From contig VZRR01002170.1 in NCBI GenBank assembly GCA_013398015.1, positions 1 through 64,000 of the forward strand: DNA of 64,000 bases, given 5' to 3'. The position numbers and the translations under genes are program-made. Numbering within the stretch: the first letter of the stretch is position 1; the number at the start of each line of letters is the position of its first letter. The notes below the pieces were generated by a model that was not told where the DNA came from, searched no databases, and was given only the letters and a program-made list of their open reading frames with translations. Positions 47,781 to 60,600 of this stretch are shown piece by piece. The stretch comes from Oreocharis arfaki. Its lineage: Eukaryota; Chordata; Aves; Passeriformes; Paramythiidae.

Positions 47781-50036
47781 AATTCTTTTGGACTTTGGGG
47801 TTTAGGGTTTTTTTTCCTGTTTCTTTCTTTGGAGTTAAATTTCTGAGACATGCATTTATTTCATAAGTTCAGAAGCATACGTTACATAGTTCTTAATTTG
47901 AGCAGTAAGCCACTGACATGAGTAAATTGTGCTGTACAGCCATTTGCCCCAGCCTGGAAGTTTTCATTCTTCAAGCCCAGAAAAGGATTCAGGAGGACAG
48001 TGTCTGAGGTGGTCAGTCTATGTCAAAAAGGAGTTGGCAGCAGCAAAAGAGGGTTTAAAGTAGGCAGCAGAAATGAACAGATGCACTAATATGGATTTGT
48101 TGGAACAGAAAATGCCCATGTTTTTCAACAAAATACCAAAGGCCTGGTGGAGTCAATCAAACTAAGTCTGCTAGACTCAGTTTGAGGATTTACAGATAAT
48201 TTTGAACGTTTTTTTAACATGTAAATCCAGGACCCCATATTTCTGGTTGTTCCAAAGAATGAATTAAAAAAACAGGGATCTGATCATTATCTGTAAGTGG
48301 AAGTGATATACATGTAAGGTAGAAGAGATGGTAGGACACTTAGAATTTAACATAATTTTTCCTGAGGTCACAGTCTTAGCTGCTGGCTAAGGATATCTTT
48401 TGTTGCTTCCATTATTGCTAAGTCTTGGTGGCAAACAGACCATCAAACCAATTTTAAAAGCATCATGTAAAAAAAGGAAGACAAGCCCTAACATTACACG
48501 TTACCTTGCTTGAGGTAATAAGTTTTGCAATGTCATACAGATATTGTAACATAAAACATATTTCATCTGCAGCACAAATAAAAAATCAGACCAGTGAAAG
48601 CACGACTCATTACTATGGATATTCATGATTTCATACTTCTTGTAAGTCTATCTGCTTAAAAATCTTGGCAGAAAAAAGTAGAAAGTAATGTTAAAACAAT
48701 ACGAAGGAAGAGTCAAATCCATATAACTATGTATCGGTCCACTTTTGTTCAGCCATCAACCTTTTCACTATCCCATCATTTAGGATAACAAAGCATTCAT
48801 TATCTCCATATGATTTCACCATTTTCTTCTTGGTTCTCTGAAACGTGGTGATTTTCATCTTTCATCAGTGATTTGAAATTGCCCCTCAGTTTTGGTTGCA
48901 ATTGCCTCCATAGGTAGCTTCCATGGGAGCCTAAATATGAGGTACTGTGATTAGTATTTTTTTCTTCATCTGGGAATATTTTTAAATGCCTTGGGGTTAG
49001 GAAAATATTCATTTACTGATGTCGGTATATTTTAATATATAAATCCAAGACAAAATGGAAAATTGCAAAAGGTGTCTCTGAGTGTCATCATTCACACTGT
49101 TACCACCGAACTCTTCCTCACTTGTATTAGTGTTTCGTCAAAATTATTTTCTAGATCATTTTTTGGCCTTTGATAGATTATTAATGGCAAAATATTTTAT
49201 CACTGTACTTCTGTGACTTATTTTAGAGTCTTTTAGGATTTGAGAATACCATCCATTAGTACCTGAGACTGACTATTTTCATATTTCCAAGTGACTTAGG
49301 CAAGTTTGCGAAACTGTTTTTGAGGAATAATTTAGGAAACTTTGGACAATACAGTTCATAAATACACAAAGCTGCTGAAATGTGCCTAGTCTCACAAAAG
49401 AAATGGTGAAGTACAAGGGTTTTGTTTTCACTTTACTGTGGTTGTAAAAGAAATTTCTGAAACTTTAATAAACACATCACAGCACGAAGTAAACAAAGCA
49501 AGCTTGTTCCTTTAATGAGAAAATCAGCCTGCATAAGAGGATATTACATTGATTTATAGCTGTTAAAATGAAGATAGCAAACAATGGACACACATCATCA
49601 ATCAATCAATAAATCTGAAGTTAGACATACTCTTAAGGCCTGACACTTTTTTTAAAAAAATAAATTAGGTAAGATCTCAAATAAAGAAACATAGCCATTG
49701 TCTCTCACCTTGCATTTGGCTACAGAGTGGTCACATTTACACAACACACAGCAAGGATGGTCTCTAACATTTTGTAGTACAAGAGAGACAAGATCTTGTT
49801 TGGCTGATTTCTCACAGAAAAGCTTAATAAACTCCAGCTTCTGTCCCTCAGAACTGTCATTTATTCATTTTTGAGATGAAGAGTAAAAATAGGGAGGCTA
49901 AACATCAACTCAACCATGTATCTAAATTAACATTTTTGAAGGAAAGCAAAAGCTATTAATACAAATATGATGCATAACACGAACAGCATTACAGTCTAAA
50001 ACTGCAGACATATGTGAAAACTAAATACGGACAAAT

Positions 50037-50115
50037 TCTGGCCCTAGTTACACTCACACAGTCCCATTAAACTTGATAGTTCTCTATGGGTATAAGTGAT
50101 GTCAGGGTCTACATT
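50037..50115. repeat. Ancient palindromic repeat remnant
   Basis: The left half TTCTGGCCCTAGTTACACTC and the right half GGGTATAAGTGATGTCAGGG are diverged inverted copies of each other around a CCCATTAAACTTGATAG centre. This matches the pattern of an old reptile and bird palindromic element (GGCCC..AGTTACAC..CCATTGAAGTCAATGG..GTGTAAGT..GGGCC). The family name is unknown to me. Confidence 0.45.
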
Positions 50116-51337
50116 GTAACCAGAATCCTTGTCAGAGCTCCTCGGCTGGTGGGGAACGAAATAGGGAACATCTTGATGTTTCCTGTGCTTCGTGAAAACT
50201 CTATGGAATGATTCCATGAAATAACACCTGTTTGTAAAACAAATCCTACAGACCATTTTTAATCTTTTAATAATTTTTAATCTTTTAATCTTCTCAATAA
50301 TTTTAAATTTAAACACCTTGCACGTGTTTAAGCATGTCATGTCACTCTGTCCCCGGCCCTGCCGATGGGAGGAGGAGCGTCCTGGGACCACACTGGTGCT
50401 CAGGCATAGTCACTATTTGCAGAGTATTTTAAAATTACATTTTCAAAAAGAGTTGTTTCCCTTTGTTAGAGCAGTTTCCACTGAGAGAACTACATCTCAA
50501 CAAAGCACATAATGGTGTGGATATCCTGTGGGATTTGGAAATGTTTCTCAAGTTTAAGACCTGAAGAGTCAATTATTTCAGTGTGAGAGGAGACATGGGT
50601 ATTTATGTCCCCTCCTACCACTCCCTGACCTACATGGGCAGGACTACACATATACGGGTCACAGCAATATTCCAGGAGGCGTTTTCCAAATCCTCTACAA
50701 GCAGAGTTGAAAGACAAAGTAAGGCTGGCCCACAGATGAGGCACAGACTACACTGAATTTCTGTCACAAAATATTCATGCGTGATTGGTGTCAGGGGCTC
50801 TAGGTTGAAAGTTTTTGTCATTAGCTCCTGTAATTAATTTTAGCAGTGCAGATATTATGGGGTATAGCTGTACAGGCAGAAAGCTGTACCTCCCCACCCT
50901 GCCATTCCAAAACTAGAGTCATGTACATCTGGGTGCAGCAGGTTTGCCTAACGTTTCCTTCACACCTTAGTTGGCGAAGTCTGTGCAGCTGCATCGGTTC
51001 TGGTTTCTAGTTGGTAATTCTGGGTGACATCTGATCCAGCTGGAGTCTGTCCTCCCTGTTAGCTTGAAAAATGACAAGAGAGACTGGAGACTCCCCACTG
51101 TCATTCAAGGAAATACACGGCATCTGCTCTTGTTCAGTTTCTGTTTGCTACTTGTATGCCCATCAGTTTCTGCAAACTGTCGATGTTTTGTCTTCTAGAA
51201 CAATTTGGTACTGCTGCCCCATTCTGTATCTGACCTCTTGATCTGCTTGTTTGGCAGTCATGGTTATATGCCCTTGACACACATGGTGTGACCATTGATG
51301 CCTCACATAGGTGCAGAGGGGTGTTGAGGTGGGTAGT

Positions 51338-51393
51338 GCAGTTATAATTTCTCAGTTATAGCTTATCAGTTATAGCTTATCAGTTATAGTTTA
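51338..51393 (+). repeat. 14-bp tandem repeat, four units
   Basis: The unit TCAGTTATAGCTTA occurs at 51352-51365 and 51366-51379. A near copy lies at 51380-51393 and a more diverged one at 51338-51351. Small local expansion, no known role. Confidence 0.85.
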
Positions 51394-52281
51394 ACTGATC
51401 CTTTCAGACGGGCTGAGGTTCACTACTCGGTTCTGTCTCTCCAGGTTGAATTAAAGCAAAACTGAAAATACAGTGTCCTTTACCAAATATGGAAATGCCT
51501 GACATTTGACCTGCTCCAAAACCCATAGATTTTCAAACTCAAGTCTCTCGGAAGTTCCAAAGGTTAAATCTCCCTGACATATTTTGAGTAGAGCAGCCGA
51601 CAATTTAAACTTTTGTTTACTCAGAAACTTATATATTTTTGCTTTATTTTTTGCTACTCTAATAGGTACATATTTCTTTTCATATTGTCATTCAATTTTT
51701 ATTTATTTTTATCTTTTTAAAACCCAAATATTCAAACATGTATGACATGTCAGTAAGGAGAAAAGCGGTTTCTCTGAAACTTGCTGCCATTCCAGACTTC
51801 TCTCCAGACAATTTTTCTATCTTGGTAAGCATCTTAATTTCTCAGTTCTTTGCATGTTAATAGGGCTGATGCACATTTCCTCCTTCACACTGTACCTTGT
51901 TTATTTAAAATCTCAGGGTCAATAGGTACATTTTCATTAGGGATCTGTACAATCCGTGGTGCAAGAGGATACGGTATTGCCTATGACCTCTAGGTATTCT
52001 TATAATACAGGACTAAGCAATATATAAAATTTATACTAGTTGTTATAAACTATTCTAGATTTTCATTACTGTAAAGCTCATGAGGCCAATACGAAAACTA
52101 GAGAGTTCTGCAAAGCAGTATACCAGAGAAAAAAAGATGTTCCAGCAAAGCTGGTACATCACCCTTGAGAGAGGAACCTCTGAGAGTGTGAGTTTTTCCA
52201 TTTTGGGAGGGGAGACACATTTCAGCTGTGCTGTCATTGTTATGGTTGCCATTTGAAGCCAAGGAATACTGGAATTACTAA

Positions 52282-52330
52282 TAATATATATGTGTATATA
52301 TATATATATATATATGTATACATATATATT
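52282..52330. repeat. TA-rich microsatellite
   Basis: Alternating T/A with a few G/C breaks (TGTG, GTATAC). Can form cruciform or unpaired DNA. Confidence 0.9.
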
Positions 52331-53689
52331 TAGCATCTTGAACAAAATTTAAAGAGGATTAATTTTATGTTGTTAATCCCAAGTCCCTTTGCATGTCTGT
52401 AAGCTTATTGTGGAGAGACGACCCAGTGTTTGAATCAGGCTGCTGATGTTGTGATATTGGTACTTTGTTCAGGGAAGTCCAATCACCACATGAATGGGTT
52501 TCACCCCATCCTCTTTTTTTTGTTGGGTTTTTTTTNCAATGAGGGAGAGCAATTTATGCATGTGCATGACAAATGGCATGCTGTGCTGAAAAGCAGCCCA
52601 CTGAGAGATTTGGTATTGCAATGGGAAAAGCAGAGGAGAGAGATCAATAACACAGAGACTGAAAGGATGTGTAATTGAAAGTAAGATGAAGAATGAAGAG
52701 AAAGGCAAATAACGCATATTTGGAATATAGCTATAAGGCTCATCTGGAAAGTGGGGGAGAAACAGCAAATCAAGGGATAAGATATAGTAGAGCCTTAAGA
52801 ATTCAGGTATACTTAGGTCCTGGGGATCCTGAGCACCAAAAAGGAAGCAGGAGTGATATGGAGGAAAGCATTCAGCAGCTGTTAATCTCTCCAGCTGTCT
52901 TGGGGCCTGAGATATCAATATAAAGAGAAATGCAGCAGATGCATGGAGAGCCCTGCTCCTCTACCCTCTCCCAGAAACTGTGGGATGGATCCTGCACCTG
53001 CAGAGGCAGTAGTCAGCAGGGCAGCATGGGCTCACTCTTCTCCAGCAAAACAAAGAGATGTAAGGCAATGAAAAGGGCATAATAAAACTGATATTTATGG
53101 CTATTTAACAAACTGCTCCCCAAATGATATTTCTCTCATACAGATGTAAATAGAATGCTGACTTACATTATGCTGCACTGAAGAAGGCAGTGCAAACAAT
53201 CCCATGTAATTGCTAACTCTAAGTTGAAACACTCTATACCATAAATTCTGTCCATTTTTACTGCAGTTACTGGGTGTGCTGATGCTGACCACAACATTTT
53301 CCAGGGTTCTGTTTGTATTAAGGATCCCCCCAGGATTTCACTGAATTATGTGGCTAACACAGCTTTGAGAGCGCCATTATTTGAGTGCTTGGAGGCATCA
53401 GTTAATTTTTAAAGTCTGTCGTAGGGACAAAAAAAGACCACTAAATAATCACAGGAATATTCTATTATTTTAAGAAGGTATTTTTCCCTTCTCTGATACA
53501 ATCTGCTTGTATTCCTCTTTTTTTGCTAAACATATAAATGACTTATCCCAGGCTGACCCTCACAAAATTTTTTTAATAGTCACCATAAAATCTCTGATGG
53601 CATATCACCTCCCATCTCAGCAGTTCCACAGGTACCAGTGCTGAGGAAACTTTACCCATCAGTACCAGGACATGGCCATAAAAGGCTGA

Positions 53690-53830
53690 ATCTGAAGAGC
53701 TCTGAGCATCCTCAGCTCCCAGGGGCACTAATGGGCTTCACAGAAGATTTTGTTGTGTTTATCCCTTTTGGATTCAGGGTCTTACTCTGCACACAGAATT
53801 CCCGTTGAAGTCAGTGTGAGCTATTCACTG
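53690..53830 (+). repeat. Possible ancient amniote repeat remnant
   Basis: CTGAAGAGCTCTGAGCATCC and TCAGCTCCCAGGGGCACTAA, then CAGGGTCTTACTCTGCACAC and GAATTCCCGTTGAAGTCAGTG, follow phrases common in old bird and turtle repeats (GCTGAGCACCC..AGCTCCCATTGA, ..CTCCCATTGAAGTCAATG). Eroded, low certainty. Confidence 0.35.
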
Positions 53831-56800
53831 ACACACTGAAGGCCCATCTCTTCACTTACCTGATGGTGGAGTGTAAGGTACCACACTGAAGCCTGCGAGC
53901 TACATGAGCTTAGAGAGAGAGTAGGTGGAAATGTGGATAGAAGTGGGATTCCTGGGGCTGTTGGCCAGATGCAATAATAATTCTTCTTAAACGCAGACTT
54001 CTGGTACTCATGTATTTATTCAACGTCAGATGTACAATGATGAAGGAAAAGTAAGTTTTTCTGCTATGGACAAACTACTGTAAAGTGCTGTAACTTCTTC
54101 AAGATGTCTGATAAGAGTTCTCGTGGTCTGCTTCCAGCACTGCATGTAGTTAGATTAAGGCATGTCTCTCATTTGGCAATGATGTGTGAAATTGTTCATG
54201 ATAACCTCTGCAGGGACTTCAGAGAAGAAAGCAGCTGCAACTTACAGGATTCTTTTGAGTTCCCAGGGAAATTTATTGCCTCTAAAGAAGTTTTGCTGAG
54301 GTATTTTGTCTGATAAAAGATGTATCTTTTACAGTACACTCCCACCCCCATATGAACATCTTTGTCACTATCACAATGGAGTATAAAACTCTCTGTACAT
54401 CCTGTAATCAGTGCAATTTATTTGTTTGACAAAAACCAATGCTGATTTATAGCTGTTGAGTATCTGACATTTTTCTTTTGTACAAATATTGTAGAGTTTC
54501 AATTAACTGTAATAACTCTACTGTTGCTTCCCCTCTTTCATTTCTTTTGGCATCTTTCCTCTTCCTTCTCCTCTGTGGAAAGCAAACACACATATCAAGA
54601 AACAAAAATGGTAGTTGTTAGACGTGGGGCATAGACTTCTGTCACAGAGCTCTGACAATTCCAATAGATGTTCTCCCGTAGCTGTTTATATCCTGAATGT
54701 TCCCTTTGTAAGAACACATAAACAGAGGTGGGTTTATTTTGTGTGTTTTGTGTGTGTGAATGTATGTGTGAACAACATAGAACAGTACTTATGTTAAAAT
54801 AAAAGAAAAAGGATAAAGAACATCACAGACTTACAGTAGACAAGGATACGTTATCAGTACTTCCCAGAGTAAGTTTGAGATAATCAGATAGGTAATGTTA
54901 TAATAATTTTCTTGAAGAGGGACTTGAGCAAATACTTCTGTATGAATACTGACTGACTCTCTCCACCCCACACAGTATCTCGGATAATGAAACAAAAAAG
55001 ATTGTTTCTTAAATGCTCTTCCCAAGCTGAGACCTCATGACTCAGTACTTCAGTGTTTTACCATCTTGTTGTTTGTTCAAGAGTGAAGTAGATTATGGTG
55101 TAACTCCATGACCTCTTACTGTCTTTTACAGATATTTCAGAGATTTTATTGATCTGCATGTGTAATATTCCTCACATCCATGACTCTGTGAACAACCAAA
55201 CAGGAAATTGCTGATAGAAATTTGAAGTACAGCAGTGCACATATAGATGAAATGACAATTTTTACTAGATAATTAAGGTTGAATGAACACATTGAATTTA
55301 AAAAAAAAAAGTAATGAAATTGTTATATAACAAATATTACCCTACCTTATATACAGAAATATAAGACAAATTTGCCTTAAATGCACATATTTATGTATGA
55401 ACCCAAAGCTAACAATACTATAGTGTTTTTGACAGAGTTTTCAGGGATATTAAAATCCATATTTCACCACAATTTCATCTTTTTTGTCATTTGATCCTAA
55501 GCTCTGTCTAGATAGTTTCAGGCTTCACTCATGTTTGCCGTGTTCAGGTTCTGCTTGGTGGTTGAAAGGGTGAGCAACAGTCAGTGTCCCTGCAGGCTGC
55601 TGACTGGGTGCACACCAAAAGACACCTCCAAAACTCATTGTGAGGTAGTGGTAGGAAGCAATGCATTCTGAAGTGACAGCAGATGATCTTACAAATACAG
55701 ACAGGAGCTGTCTATCAAACGATGTGTATGCTTGCAAAGGAAAGTTCAGCAGTGAGTTAACAGATTTTGCTTCAATGACATTATTTTCTTTGCTTGTTAA
55801 ATTTTTATTGTCTCAATTTTCTCATTAAATATTTCATTTCAATGGTATTAATATAAGGTTGATTTACCAGCGGTTTTGTACTGCTAAAGAATTTCCAAAT
55901 GTTCTACATTTTTGCTGAGGAAGACTTTTTGTTTTGAAAATTGATTTTCACTGGTTTTGAAATAACTCTGTAAGCAGTGTATTTACAATATTAAAAATGT
56001 ATCATTTAAGTAGATCTATAAATTTTTGTTATATTCAGGAATATATTAGATTATTAGTTGCATATAATGAAACACATACGTGTTTCTCCCTTGGTTTAGG
56101 TATAAATAAAACTGGATTACTTAAAAATCTAATTAGACCAGAAAACAGAGATAATACCAAGATATTTGGGTAAATAATTGAAGTATATAGTAGGACTGAT
56201 TTTCTTTCTTTGAGGAAAATGTAGATATAATAGTCTCAATGAAGAAAATCAATTAAGATGTGTTTCATTTAATTGCTTTTAATAGTAATAGAAAGGTCTA
56301 ATTGGAAAGCTTCAAAAGAAAAAAAGCCAGCTGAAAGTAGATTGGGTGGAAAGAAAAGAAAGTGTTTCAACAAACACGAAACTTTCCTTATAAAAGACTA
56401 TTAAAAACACCAACAATTGTATGCTCTTCACATTTTGTTTAAATCTCTTTTCAAGAAGCTTGATAATCTAAAATATTGCTCTAAAAATGAAGAATATTTT
56501 AATTTGTTCAGAGACTTCATTCTGTTCAGCTTGATTTTTGCTGAAATTTTTTCTTTTGTGTGTATGAAAGTACTATGAAGATGATATAAAAAACCTATTA
56601 AATCAAAAGAGAAAACAGAAAAAATGTTCTCTTAGGTATATCGAATTGTAACAAATGCCTATAAAAGATGCATATCACTACAGGAAAGAGAGCATTGTTT
56701 ATTATGCCTGCCATTTTTCATCATTAGAGGGCCTATGACCCTTAAATCATGTTATCTGCAACATTTGCACATCGATCAGTTATGTCCAGAATATGCTTTG

Positions 56801-57549
56801 GTGTACAAGTTGGAAAGATAATTTTCTATTGCTTTTTATTAATCCTTGCGTGGTAGCCTGTTACTTGTTATAATTCCATCAGAATAAATCCTTCATTTAT
56901 GATTGATGCCAATATAATTTCTACGTTTTGTACATTTCTTCTTTGGAATTTGAAAGAATATGTGCCTAGCTTGCAACACCCCTAATTATTAGATAATATT
57001 AACTAGAGAGCAGTAGTGCTGCCAGAATGCTGCAATAATACTCTGGTTGAAGATACAGGAATAAGGACTGTGGCACTTTGCTTCTGACAATAATTGCAAA
57101 TCTGAAAAGTAAATTTACTACTACGAGCAGATATTTGTGCTAACCGATCTGAACACCTCATGAGATGGAGTTTTACACGTATTCCTTCAGCTACTTCTAC
57201 TGGAGTCCTAGAAGTCTGTGATTTCCTTCGGGCATTATTTTTTAAAGCTTGCCCAGAAAGACAGGCAGATATTAACCATATCTTTTGTGGGGAAAAATTA
57301 ATAACACCATAAAATTACTTTTACCAAGAAACGTCTAATTGACTACGCAATGTTTTCTATTTTATTTTACTTATCTACTGCCTTTTGTTTAGGACCACAT
57401 ACAACAATTAGTACTTTGTTTAATTTTGAGGGGGAAACATTAGACTAATACATATGAAATCAAATACTTCAAAACACTACTGTGTCTAGAAAACATGTTT
57501 CTGAGAAAGATATTGCACTGCTAAAATAACTTTGCGACCATAACAGTGC

Positions 57550-57614
57550 TGGCTTAACAATAGGACTCAATGGTCTTAAAGATCATTTTCCATCTAAGTG
57601 GTTCTATGATTCTA
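57550..57614 (+). mobile_element. CR1 LINE 3'-end stub
   Basis: AATAGGACTCAATGGTCTTA, AAGATCATTTTCCATCTAAG and TGGTTCTATGATTCTA are the sense-strand end of an avian CR1, including its terminal TTCTATGATTCTA repeat. Only about 65 bp remain. Confidence 0.88.
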
Positions 57615-60600
57615 CATCTTGCCCAGGTCAAATATGCAGCTGCTGATTCTAACATAAGGAATGCCTGGTGGCACTGCGTGTGGTTCCATTATTAGAAAAA
57701 AAAGCAGGAAAAATTGTTCTCTGCAGGAAGGCAGTTTACTTTATTCTCTGCATTATATTACAAGGATATGAATCTCTCATCACTGAGAATTCCTCCTTGC
57801 AGGTGATTTGACTGCATACTTAAAACTACACTCTTTTTGCAAAGAAATTGAAAGTACTTCTACATACCACAGAGCAAATACTTAAATTCATCAGTCAGCT
57901 TTTGTTCAGTTCCTGCTCAGGCATATCTTGTGTTTAAATTGATTTTGTTCAATGAGTGACTAGAATTGACTACAGAATTCAAGATGGTTCTATCTCAGAG
58001 TGAATTTCAGCTTGCAATGCTCTTAAATTAAAGCAAAACTGATTAAATGACATCACAGACTATGGGTTTTTGATATCATTCCTGCAAAATGAAAGAAAGC
58101 ATGCATGGATATGAGATGACAGTTGTAAAATAAAATGCAGTTCCATATGTCTGAGTTAGATGAAAATACATTTTTTTTTTTCCAAAGGGAAAGTAGCTTT
58201 ACCAGAGATAAACGTAAACCATAAACAACAATAAAAAATCCTCTACTTGTCTGTTGGTATTGAAGAAGTGTCAACACCTAATGAATCTGTTGCTTCTTTT
58301 ACATTTCGGTGCTTAATGTAATGACACGTGAAGGATAAGACTAAATACATTTTGTTACCAATGAGAAAAGATATTGGAATTTTTGCCAAAATGAAAGAGA
58401 AAATAAATACAAAAATGAATATATAAACCCGAACCAAACTATGATTTTTTTCTTTATTTTAGTGATGCCCTGTGAATCTGTGCTGATGTCACAAAGGCTT
58501 AGCATCATGCACCCTGTAGCATGATGCACTGGAATCTTAACCTCTGTCACCATCCACTTTGTAGAGGATTCAGTGGATGGAGAATGAATGGACAAAATTA
58601 ATTACAAAATATTAGCCTTAAGAGTCTCACATTAAAAGACTTGGTCCACCAGATGATTGGTCTGCTATTCTCTTCCTAGCTTACCACTTCAGCTACCATT
58701 CAATCTCCAAATCACTTAAGACAATGGCATTTGAATACAGTTCAAGTTGCTCCTGCAAATATGGCTTCAAAGACAATCTAGTGTCAATGTCAAAAGCAAG
58801 TAGTATGAATACAACTTGCAAACTCAATGCCCAAAGAAGGAAACAGTGTGGTGCATTTGGTCAAATTAAAGCTCTGGAAACTTTGCATTTACAGTACTAC
58901 TTCGAGATAGAACTGATATTTCAGAAGTTTCTAATCAGATCAAAGTTTTCTAAACTGAGCAGGATTTTATTTTTTTTAACCAACTGGGAAATGACTGCAC
59001 CCACTCTTTTCAGGTGTGTTTCTTACGATATTACCCTGCAGAGAGGAATGGGTTAAAAGATGAAGACTGGCAAGTAGGATTGTAAATATGCTCAAGAGAC
59101 CTTGTAGCTGGAAGTAATCCTTGATAAACAGGTGTGGGCAGCAGGCCGACGATCCTCTAGCAGGAGCTGAGTTTAATGGTGCCGGTATTTTCAACTCTGC
59201 CATGGTGTTTCTTTGGGGATCCCATGGTTAGCACAATAATGGCAATAAATTCACTCTCTTTGAAGAGGTTGCCTGTCTGTGCTGACTCGCACACACCCCG
59301 ATATAGTTTTATGCCTTTATTTTCGTTTGCATAAAATACTAACGTAACTGCTATAGATTACAGAAAAACATTGAAATCAAAGGGCTTTTTTCAACACAAA
59401 AATTACATTTTGCTGAAAAAGCTATTTTTTTGCTGGAGAAAGCTCTGACATATGACTTTATTTGGTCAGAACGCACTACGTCAGCTTATACATAATTTTC
59501 AGCATTGGTCTGTCTAAAGCGCTGGATTTAGATTGAGATGCAGAATGTGTATTTTGCAAAAGATAGGTCTACTCACTTTAGGTTCAATTGTAAATGTTTT
59601 ATCTCTTAGGAGTCTGAGATGTTCAGCCTTTGCTTTAGCACACAGCAAAAATGCAAAATAATCATGTTAAGCTCTGCATAATGTCCAGCTCACCTGTACT
59701 GACCTGAAAAAGGTAATGCTAAAGGAAAAGCCAAACATTCATGTTTAGACTAGCAGTATGTGTGCAGTAGTGCCATTGGTATGGCATGGATAACATGTAT
59801 CTTACTCCAAGAAAATATTTTGAAATTGGAGAGAATTTACCTGGATGTATTTAGTGGCAAACAAAAACCATAATTGTCAGGATCCTCTTACAAAAGCCCA
59901 ATCTAACTATTCTGTTAGATTCTGCCTATACCTTCAAGGAACAAATGAGAATTAATCCAGCATTCAGCTACACAGTATATGGAAAGTAGTCAGGGACGTT
60001 AAAATTGATTCAATCAGGTGTAATAAAAGAGAAGAATTGCACAAAATTAGATGATTGGCCAAACAATCAGCTCTGCTTAGCCAGTTTTCATGATGCAGAC
60101 TGAATCAATAAAAAATATCATTCTACACCGGAAAGGGACAAAATCTTAAAGAGGTATGCCCCTGAACCAAAGGTGTGGTGTACTGCTGCATTATCATGAG
60201 CTGCAGCTGCCAGAAATCTACCATATTACATTGCAAGAAGGTATGCATGGACATGTGTGCAAAAACAATGTTTATTTGCCATTTATATATCAAGCAGCAT
60301 TGAACAGGCAATGTTCATGTCAGTCCACTCAGTTGCTCCATTTGAAAGGCAAAATAACAATTGAGACAAATGTTCTCTATTGGTTTTAACATCTGTTTGC
60401 TGTTTCAGAGAGAATAATAAATAGCCAAAGAAAAAATGCTTTTATCTACAGAGACCTGTTACGTACATGACTGCTGAAATAATACCATAATGGTATTAAT
60501 ATTACACCTATTAAAACTGAAAACACCACTTGTGCTTTGGAAGAATTTCTTCCTCCTGAATATATTGGAAAAAAGCTACACAAGACTTAAAGGTTTAACG

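Larger units (their letters stand above)
47781..57549. other. Long non-coding tract
   Basis: No gene recognised. It includes the palindromic remnant at 50037, a 14-bp tandem repeat at 51338, a TA microsatellite at 52282, a single N at 52536 and a remnant at 53690 (listed separately). A tandem pair of TTTTTAATCTTTTAAT lies at about 50255-50290. Confidence 0.6.
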
